Source: an uncultured Prevotella sp. (GTDB lineage Bacteria; Bacteroidota; Bacteroidia; Bacteroidales; Bacteroidaceae). From it: 10,739 bases of DNA. Made by a program: the position numbers and the translations under genes. Shown here piece by piece: positions 6,073-10,739 of the stretch. The stretch is taken from assembly GCA_937916075.1 (NCBI GenBank), contig CALGHW010000443.1, forward strand, positions 1 through 10,739, in the 5' to 3' direction. The notes beneath the pieces were generated by a model, which was given only the letters and a program-made list of their open reading frames with translations, did no database searches and had not been told where the DNA came from. Numbering within the stretch: the first letter of the stretch is position 1; every line of letters starts with the position of its first letter.

Positions 6073-7329
6073 CCATTGGGTCCACTGCCATGTCCGGTCG
6101 GCGATGGTGAGGACGGTGAGCGGCAGCACATACCACAGGAGGATGACCAGAATTTTCTCCGGTATGGTGTCGGAGGGCAGCCGTCCTGCCTCAATATGCT
6201 CCAGCCGTCCGTTGAGCGCGGCCTCGTCGGGCAACAGGTTGTGGCTCCATTTCCGGATTACCTTGCCGTTTTTGATGAGCACCAGGCCGGGGTTGCTGCG
6301 TATGATGGTTTCGAGCGTTGTGCCGTCGGTGGTGCAGAAGGGGTATTCGGCTCCGGTGGTGTCTTGCCACCGCTCTATTGCCTTGTCGCCGCTGGCGGTC
6401 AGACAGTAGAAGGGGTAATGGTTGGTCTCGGCGTAGTCGTACACTTGGTTGATGAGGTCGAGCCGGCTGTCGTCGGCCTGTTCCAGGTAGGGCGATACCA
6501 GCAGGAAGGTGTAGCCCGGGTTGTTGAGCACGGAGTCTGTGATGTCCTCGCCGTTGTCGGTTCGTGTGATGGAGAAGTCGTGTATCGGCGGTGTGTAGCC
6601 TTCGGCCGTCTGCCGGGTCTTGCTGTCTATGTAGGTCCAGGTGGAGTCGGGATAGTTGTCTACGGTAAACTCCTTGCGCTGCCCGTTTTTCTCCATGATA
6701 AAGGTGGTCTCAAACTGGGGCTGTGGCGCGCCGTCGGGTATTTCCATCCCCTTGCGGATGTCGGCTCCGATGTGGTAGGGACGGAAGTCGAATTGGGGCA
6801 GGGCGTAGAGGCTGTAGCCTGATACGGCCAGGATAAACAGGGCTGTATAGTTGGTGACGATCCACTGGTTGGACCGGCTCACGAAGCGTCCCATCGACAG
6901 CGGATGGCGGAACACCACCCACACGGCCCCCGTGAGGACCACGTTTTTCCAGAAGGTTTGCCAGTTGGTGAGCTTGACGGCGTCGCCGAAGCATCCGCAG
7001 TCGGCTATCGGGTTGGCCAGGGCCAGCCACAGCGTGACGGGCGTGAGGATGGCCATCAGCAGCAACAGCAGCCGGGTGATGAGATGGCGGCGGATGGCGA
7101 ACAGCAGGCACACGCCCAGTCCGAACTCCATGGCCGACAGGATGACCGATGCCGTCAGGGTCATGAAGTCGGGCACATACTGTGCCAGGTGCATGGCCTC
7201 CAGGTAGTCGGTTATCTTGTATTGCGTGCCTATCGGGTCGACGGCCTTGACGAATCCCGACAGGATGAATGTCAGTGCCACCAGTAGTCGGCAGAGGTTG
7301 ACGCCGGCGTCTTTTAATGTCTTGACCAT
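6016..7329 (-). CDS. DoxX/MauE-like membrane protein with thioredoxin-like periplasmic domain (BT_3928-type), open into tpiA
   Basis: The first 438 codons of a 691-codon frame that continues into tpiA. Hydrophobic segments at about 12-30, 56-79, 84-106 and 128-140 form a four-helix DoxX/MauE-like domain. It opens with LCRLLVALTFILSGFVKAVDP and carries the conserved DCGCFGD motif (110-116) after the third helix. A fifth helix (about 160-176) leads to a soluble region (about 180-385) resembling a thioredoxin-like fold (TFLLVSPYLEQ, then FYCLTASG, PGLVLIKNGKVIRKW), without a CxxC pair. A sixth helix (about 392-410) is followed by a Lys-rich tail, predicted cytoplasmic. A link to envelope thiol or redox chemistry is inferred from MauE relatives, not shown. 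The gene is 9 nt after the DUF1599 gene and clearly in the same operon. My recollection is that this family lies beside tpiA across Bacteroidales. Confidence 0.82.
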
Positions 7330-7338
7330 ATATTTCCT

Positions 7339-7890
7339 TTACCGTTCGCTGAGCTTGATGACTCCGAATACGGCATAGTTGATGATGTCCATATAGTTGG
7401 ACCCGATGCCTTCGCTCACAAGGGTGTTGCCCCCTAAGTTTTCTATCTCCTTGACGCGCTCTATCTTGGTGAGGATGAAGTCGGTGTAGCTGCTAACGCG
7501 CATGTCGCGCCATGCCTCGTTGTAGTCATGGTTCTTGCGTTTCATCAGTTCGAGCGACTCTTTGGCGTAATGGTCGTAGCGGGCCAGAGCCTCGTCGTTG
7601 TCCATGTCCACGGTGTCGGCAAAGCCCTTTTCCAGCTGTATCAGGCCGATGATGCCATAATTGATGAGGGCGATAAACTCCGGGCGTATGCCCTCGCCCA
7701 CGAGCGACTGCTTTTTGATTTCCAGGCTGCGTATGCGTTTGGCCTTGATGAAGAGCTGGTCGGTGAGCGACGACGGGCGCAGGATGCGCCAGGATGCCTT
7801 GTAGTCGTGCAGTTTTTTCTCAAACAGCGTCCTACATTCCTGCATGACCTGTTCAAACTGCTGGTCGGTGGTTGTTTCTTTTTCTGCCAT
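7339..7890 (-). CDS. DUF1599 protein with tandem internal duplication
   Basis: Soluble protein of 183 residues, no signal peptide. It consists of two related halves of about 70 residues. The first runs from CRTLFEKKLHDYKASWR through LVGEGIRPEFIALINYG to GLIQLEKG. The second runs from LELMKRKNHDYNEAWR through LVSEGIGSNYMDIINYA to GVIKLSE. Each repeats K-x-HDY-x-x-(S/A)-WR, a central SS-(L/Y)-TD segment, an arginine/lysine-rich helix, and EGI....(A/D)-(L/I)-INY. I recognise this as DUF1599 (Pfam PF07659, which I recall is now called a nucleotide-modification-associated domain); biochemical activity is not established. It is first in the operon with the DoxX-like gene and tpiA, 20 nt downstream of its -7 element, and has an ATG start at 7890. 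Confidence 0.87.
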   Translation of the reverse strand: MAEKETTTDQQFEQVMQECRTLFEKKLHDYKASWRILRPSSLTDQLFIKAKRIRSLEIKKQSLVGEGIRPEFIALINYGIIGLIQLEKGFADTVDMDNDEALARYDHYAKESLELMKRKNHDYNEAWRDMRVSSYTDFILTKIERVKEIENLGGNTLVSEGIGSNYMDIINYAVFGVIKLSER

Positions 7891-7909
7891 TGGGATATGA
7901 TATGCGGTG

Positions 7910-7940
7910 CAAAGTTACTGTAAATCACACAAAAAACAAA
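7910..7940 (-). promoter_or_regulatory. Bacteroidota-type promoter of the DUF1599-DoxX-tpiA operon
   Basis: On the minus strand TTTG (7937-7940), a 19-nt spacer and TAACTTTG (7910-7917), the same -7 octamer as at tadA. The predicted start near 7904 gives a leader of only about 14 nt. No comparable site is seen between here and folE, so it may drive the whole five-gene run. Confidence 0.78.
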
Positions 7941-7998
7941 GAGAATCGCTTCCTTTTTGTATTTGGCGACAGTGGCATAGGGGGTAAGGCTGGTGTTC

Positions 7999-8466
7999 CT
8001 ATTCTTTCTGTTTTTTATGGATATACTTGATTTTTGCACATTGCACGTCGAAGCGCACTTGGAGCGAGTCGAGCTCCATCTTCTTCAGGGTGACGGCCTG
8101 CAACTGTTCGGAGGTGGCCCGGAGGGCGTCTCTGTCCTGGTCGGCCTTGGCCTTCATGTTGTCATACTCGGCCTTGGCCTGCTGCAGTCGCTGGTCGGTG
8201 TTGGCCAGGTCTTCCTGGGCCTGGGTCAGCGAGATGTCCTGGTAGAGCTTCAGGGCCGCCTTTCGGGCCTCGATGTCCTGTGGAAAGGTTTTGCGCAGCG
8301 AGTCGATGGAGTGCAGAGCCTTGTCATATTGCTTGTCGGCATATTCTTGCCGGGCCTGCTCCAGGATGTCCGTGGCTGTTTTGGGGGCCTTGTTGCCGCC
8401 GCAGGCCGTGGTCAGGAGGATGGTTGCGCAGGTCGCGATGATGTTTTTGAGTGAGGGGAATGTCAT
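7999..8466 (-). CDS. Small coiled-coil lipoprotein of unknown function
   Basis: Lipoprotein of 155 residues. A type II signal sequence ends at the lipobox LTTAC, with Cys22 followed by Gly-Gly, a context common for exported lipoproteins in this phylum. The mature part begins with a TPR-like helical pair (about 32-75: ILEQARQEYADKQYDKAL, then SIDSLRKTFPQDIEARKAAL). A long charged helix (about 78-140), rich in Gln, Asp, Ala and Leu, follows and is probably a coiled coil. The C-terminus is basic (IKYIHKKQKE). It lies 45 nt after the PAP2-barrel gene with no visible promoter between them, so it is likely co-transcribed. I do not recognise a specific family; a structural or scaffolding role in the envelope is only a guess. 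Confidence 0.8.
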   Translation of the reverse strand: MTFPSLKNIIATCATILLTTACGGNKAPKTATDILEQARQEYADKQYDKALHSIDSLRKTFPQDIEARKAALKLYQDISLTQAQEDLANTDQRLQQAKAEYDNMKAKADQDRDALRATSEQLQAVTLKKMELDSLQVRFDVQCAKIKYIHKKQKE

Positions 8467-8511
8467 GTGGATATGCGTGGGGAATGATGTGTATTATATA
8501 TAGGTGTATAT

Positions 8512-10233
8512 TTAGAACGACACGCAGAAGGCACCGCCCAGCACGAAGCTGTGCATGGATTTCTTGATGGTGCTTGATGTGGCCTGGTAATATTCGGGCG
8601 AATGTTCATACTCGGAGGGGTAGGCCGCCTTGGCGAAATCTGTCTCGTTGTAGGTCATGGTGTAGTGCTTGCGGGTGAAGTCGTAGTCCACAAAGGCCTT
8701 GAACGAGAAGTTGGACTTGTAGGCGTAAGTGACTGACAGGCCCGTGCCATACTTGAAGGTGTTGCTGCCTCCCACGGTGAGATAGTTCCAGGTCACGTCG
8801 TAGGGGTCTCCGAAGTCGAACTTTATTTGGTATTCGGAGGTGGCGGGGTCTTGTTCTATCCACATATCCTTCAGAGCCGTTCCGCTGGCGTGGCCGTCGA
8901 TGTCCAGTTCCTGGATGATGCTCCGTCCCGCCAGCAGCTTGGTTCCCAAGGCCCAGCGGGGTGACAGGGGCAGGTTGAAGTACACGCCCAGGTCGGCGGC
9001 CAGCTCGGTGATATGGTCCGACTCGATGCTCACGGAATAGTCATTGAGCCACTTGCTTATCTCGCTGCCGCTGGCGCTCTTGAGTGTTTCGGCCATTTCG
9101 GCGCCGCGCTTGGAGGCCACCATGTCCCATCCCTTGACAGGGGTGCTCTTTACCCGGAGGCGGCCGCCCACGCCCACATACTTGTTGAAGAAGTAGGCAC
9201 CCTCGGCTCCTACGACGGTGGAGGTGGCAAACTTCAGGTGAATGTCCCGGTAGGTGTCCGTTTCGTCGTCATAGTCCATTTTGAGGTCGTCGCCGTTGAA
9301 GGTCATGTGCTTGCTGCCCAGTCCCATGCCCATCGAGATGCTGAAGAAGGAAGGGTGGTCGATGATGCTGGCCGTGGCCGACAGGTCGCCCCGTCTCAGG
9401 TGGTTGCCCTTGAAGATGAGGTCGCTCAGGCCGTAGGCCAGCTCGGTGGAGAATATGCCGATGCCGGCACCGCTCAGCACGTCGCTCACCCAGTGGCGGT
9501 TGTTGAGCACGCGCATCACGCCGGTGGCGGTGGCCAAGGTATAGCCGGCCACGGAATACCAGGGGCTGCGGGTCAGTCCGTACTCCTTGTGCAGGATGGT
9601 GGCGCTGACGAAGGCCGTGGCCGTATGGCCTGAAGGCCAGGAGTTGCGGGTACTGCCGTCGGGGCGCATCTCCTTGGCGGTGTATTTGATGGGGTTGACG
9701 ATGGCGGCCATGATGCCATACGAGAGGGCCGAGCTGGCCAGGAAGCGCCAGGTGTCGCTGCGTCCCTCTACACCGGAGAAGTTGAGGCCTGCGGCCAGCA
9801 CGGCGGGGGCAAACTGGGTGTAGTTGTCTATCTCGCTGTGGAAGTTGGTGAGCAGCCGGGTCCGGGTGTGTAGCTGGTCTTGGGTGTTCTGCCGGAAGCT
9901 TGCCTTCTCGCTTTTGGCGATGATGCCGGCCACAAACAGGGGCACGCCCACATAGGTCATGTCGTCCTTAAACCGGTAGGGGCGCACGTTGACCTGGGTG
10001 GCCATCTTGTTGGGCTCGGGTGCCGGCAGGGTGGGGCCTGTGGACTCTTCCGGGCTTGCCGTCATCAGCAGCTCGGCCGATGTGGCTGGATCGAGCCTGT
10101 CCTCCAGGCTGAACGCCTGGTAAAGGGTGGTGTCTTGGGTCAGTCTCAGTGATGGCTGGTGGATATAGTCCGCTGCGGCCGCCTGGTAGAGTGAACCGCA
10201 AAGAAGGGTGGTGAACAGTAAGCTTCTCTTCAT
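8512..10233 (-). CDS. PAP2-family phosphatase with C-terminal outer-membrane beta-barrel
   Basis: Exported protein of 573 residues. Signal peptide 1-20 (MKRSLLFTTLLCGSLYQAAA). A PAP2 (type 2 phosphatidic acid phosphatase) domain occupies about 135-275 with all three catalytic motifs: K183-x6-RP (KYTAKEMRP), PSGH 200-203 containing the catalytic His203, and R241-x5-H247-x3-D251 (RVLNNRHWVSD). The domain has several hydrophobic stretches. From about 285 to the end the sequence alternates polar and aromatic residues in beta-strand fashion (for example KYGTGLSVTYAYKSNFSFKA) and ends in Phe after GGAFCVSF, as outer-membrane barrels do. Probable substrates are lipid or isoprenoid phosphates or pyrophosphates in the envelope; which one cannot be read from sequence. 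The frame is open to a TTG at 10290, but only the ATG at 10233 starts directly at the signal peptide. Confidence 0.87.
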   Translation of the reverse strand: MKRSLLFTTLLCGSLYQAAAADYIHQPSLRLTQDTTLYQAFSLEDRLDPATSAELLMTASPEESTGPTLPAPEPNKMATQVNVRPYRFKDDMTYVGVPLFVAGIIAKSEKASFRQNTQDQLHTRTRLLTNFHSEIDNYTQFAPAVLAAGLNFSGVEGRSDTWRFLASSALSYGIMAAIVNPIKYTAKEMRPDGSTRNSWPSGHTATAFVSATILHKEYGLTRSPWYSVAGYTLATATGVMRVLNNRHWVSDVLSGAGIGIFSTELAYGLSDLIFKGNHLRRGDLSATASIIDHPSFFSISMGMGLGSKHMTFNGDDLKMDYDDETDTYRDIHLKFATSTVVGAEGAYFFNKYVGVGGRLRVKSTPVKGWDMVASKRGAEMAETLKSASGSEISKWLNDYSVSIESDHITELAADLGVYFNLPLSPRWALGTKLLAGRSIIQELDIDGHASGTALKDMWIEQDPATSEYQIKFDFGDPYDVTWNYLTVGGSNTFKYGTGLSVTYAYKSNFSFKAFVDYDFTRKHYTMTYNETDFAKAAYPSEYEHSPEYYQATSSTIKKSMHSFVLGGAFCVSF

Positions 10234-10287
10234 GATGATGGATATTATATGTCGTGTTTGGCGATGAGAGCCATTAAAATGTGGGTG

Positions 10288-10295
10288 CAAATTTA
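10288..10295 (-). promoter_or_regulatory. -7 element of a likely promoter for the PAP2-barrel gene
   Basis: TAAATTTG on the minus strand matches the Bacteroidota -7 box exactly, but no TTTG is present 19-21 nt upstream (AGGA instead). The predicted start near 10281 gives a leader of about 48 nt to the ATG at 10233. Weaker than the other four promoters. Confidence 0.5.
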
Positions 10296-10420
10296 CGAAA
10301 AATTAGGCAGTCGCATCCTATTTATTGTCATAAAAATGCTCCTTGGGAGGTTTTCTTGGTGGTGTGCCTCACTTTCTCTTAATGTTATTTTTTATTACAC
10401 TCGCTTTTTCTGGGAAAAAT

Positions 10421-10499
10421 AAGTTGCCTGATTACGAAGAGAAAGTTGCCTGATTTCTGGGAGAAAGTTGGCAAGTTTCTCTTCGTAATCAGGCAACTT
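10421..10499. repeat. Long inverted repeat built from 22-nt direct repeats
   Basis: Perfect 24-bp arms at 10421-10444 and 10476-10499 (core TTGCCTGATTACGAAGAG). After one G/G mismatch, five more pairs TTGCC/GGCAA (10446-10450, 10470-10474) close a 19-nt loop. The same DNA reads as direct repeats with a 22-nt period: AAGTTGCCTGATT-N5-GAGA at 10421-10442 and 10443-10464, then a degenerate copy starting AAGTTGGCAAG at 10465. A related TTTCTGGGAAAAATAAGTTG precedes it (10407-10426). On the minus strand the hairpin runs into a T-rich tract (TTATTTTTCC), so it may terminate an upstream minus-strand transcript, or it may be a dispersed repeat. Confidence 0.85.
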
Positions 10500-10588
10500 T
10501 CTCATTCCAGCCGTTTCAAGGGCTCTGAAGGAAGCTTTGGATGAGTGTGAAAAATATTTATATTCTTAACGTTTTTGGCTTCAGCCTT

Positions 10589-10612
10589 ACAGCTTGAAAT
10601 GTTTCATGCTGT
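10589..10612. repeat. Imperfect 24-bp palindrome
   Basis: ACAGC (10589-10593) pairs with GCTGT (10608-10612) and TGAAA (10595-10599) with TTTCA (10602-10606), with one T/T mismatch per arm and a 2-nt centre. The size and two-half-site form resemble a dimeric regulator's operator, but no promoter can be assigned to it within the window. Confidence 0.5.
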
Positions 10613-10739
10613 TGGCCTGTCTTTGAAGTTGCGTTTTCAGTTGCGATGTCCGCACCGCTCCTTCTTCCCGACTTCAAGTTATTTGGTAAGTGACGATGAA
10701 AAAATAAATTGGTATGATTTGAGCCTCATATTTTTGAGC

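Larger units (their letters stand above)
10291..10739. other. Gene-free AT-rich intergenic region
   Basis: About 450 bases at the right edge with no convincing reading frame on either strand. It contains the -7 element of the PAP2 gene (left edge), the repeat/hairpin element at 10421-10499, an imperfect palindrome at 10589-10612 with GGCTTCAGCC (10577-10586) just before it, and otherwise AT-rich sequence. I see no clear plus-strand promoter at the right end. Confidence 0.7.

Noticed and set aside
5728..6822. 364-codon plus-strand open frame opposite tpiA and the DoxX-like gene
   Set aside because: Antisense to two convincing genes and spanning their junction. Composition is that of a shadow frame and no family is recognisable.
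7918..7998. Terminator after the lipoprotein gene
   Set aside because: Only a 3-4 bp stem with a wobble pair before the T-rich tract, which overlaps the DUF1599 promoter; too weak to call.
9013..9633. 206-codon plus-strand frame opposite the PAP2-barrel gene
   Set aside because: Shadow of a gene with intact catalytic motifs; repetitive Gly/Val/His composition.
10234..10290. TTG at 10290 as the start of the PAP2-barrel protein
   Set aside because: It would put 19 polar residues before a classic signal peptide and would place the start within the -7 element; ATG at 10233 is better.
10421..10499. Possible CRISPR array
   Set aside because: Repeat period is only 22 nt with 5-base variable centres, no spacers of about 30 nt, and no cas genes.
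10680..10739. Promoter-like TTTGG and TATGATTTG at the right end, plus strand
   Set aside because: The -7 spacing is off by one base (TA-N3-TTTG) and no downstream gene is visible to support it.

Overview
The window looks like chromosomal housekeeping DNA from a member of Bacteroidota, most likely order Bacteroidales and probably a Prevotella-like genus. Three things point there. Four promoters fit the Bacteroidota pattern TTTG, 19-20 nt, TAnnTTTG. Ribosome binding sites are weak and A-rich. The gene set and order (folE, SPOR protein, tpiA, DoxX-like protein, DUF1599 protein) match a cluster I recall from Bacteroides and Prevotella. Coding DNA is fairly GC-rich and the intergenic gaps are AT-rich. 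There is no rRNA, tRNA, CRISPR array, transposase or phage gene.

Layout from left to right. Positions 1-1067 hold the N-terminal two thirds of gpmI (glycolysis) on the minus strand, with its own promoter. Positions 1157-3010 are a tight minus-strand operon, yraN-birA-pyrH, again with a recognisable promoter. A divergent intergenic region of about 225 nt then drives tadA on the plus strand, the only plus-strand gene. tadA ends in a strong bidirectional terminator facing folE. From 7890 down to 3809 the minus strand carries the DUF1599 protein, DoxX-like membrane protein, tpiA, SPOR protein and folE. The first three are closely packed behind one promoter, and a hairpin follows tpiA. From 10233 down to 7999 lie an outer-membrane PAP2 phosphatase/beta-barrel protein and a small coiled-coil lipoprotein. 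The last 450 bases contain no convincing gene but hold a strongly structured repeat (10421-10499) and a second imperfect palindrome (10589-10612).

Functionally the genes are mostly core: glycolysis (gpmI, tpiA), UMP phosphorylation (pyrH), biotin attachment to carboxylases (birA), wobble inosine in tRNA (tadA) and the first step of pterin/folate synthesis (folE). Around them are envelope proteins (SPOR, DoxX/MauE-like, lipoprotein, PAP2-barrel). I found no clear new multi-gene system. The most notable points are an uninterrupted reading frame joining the DoxX-like membrane protein to tpiA, the 22-nt repeat/inverted-repeat element at 10421-10499, and a PAP2 phosphatase joined to a predicted outer-membrane barrel.
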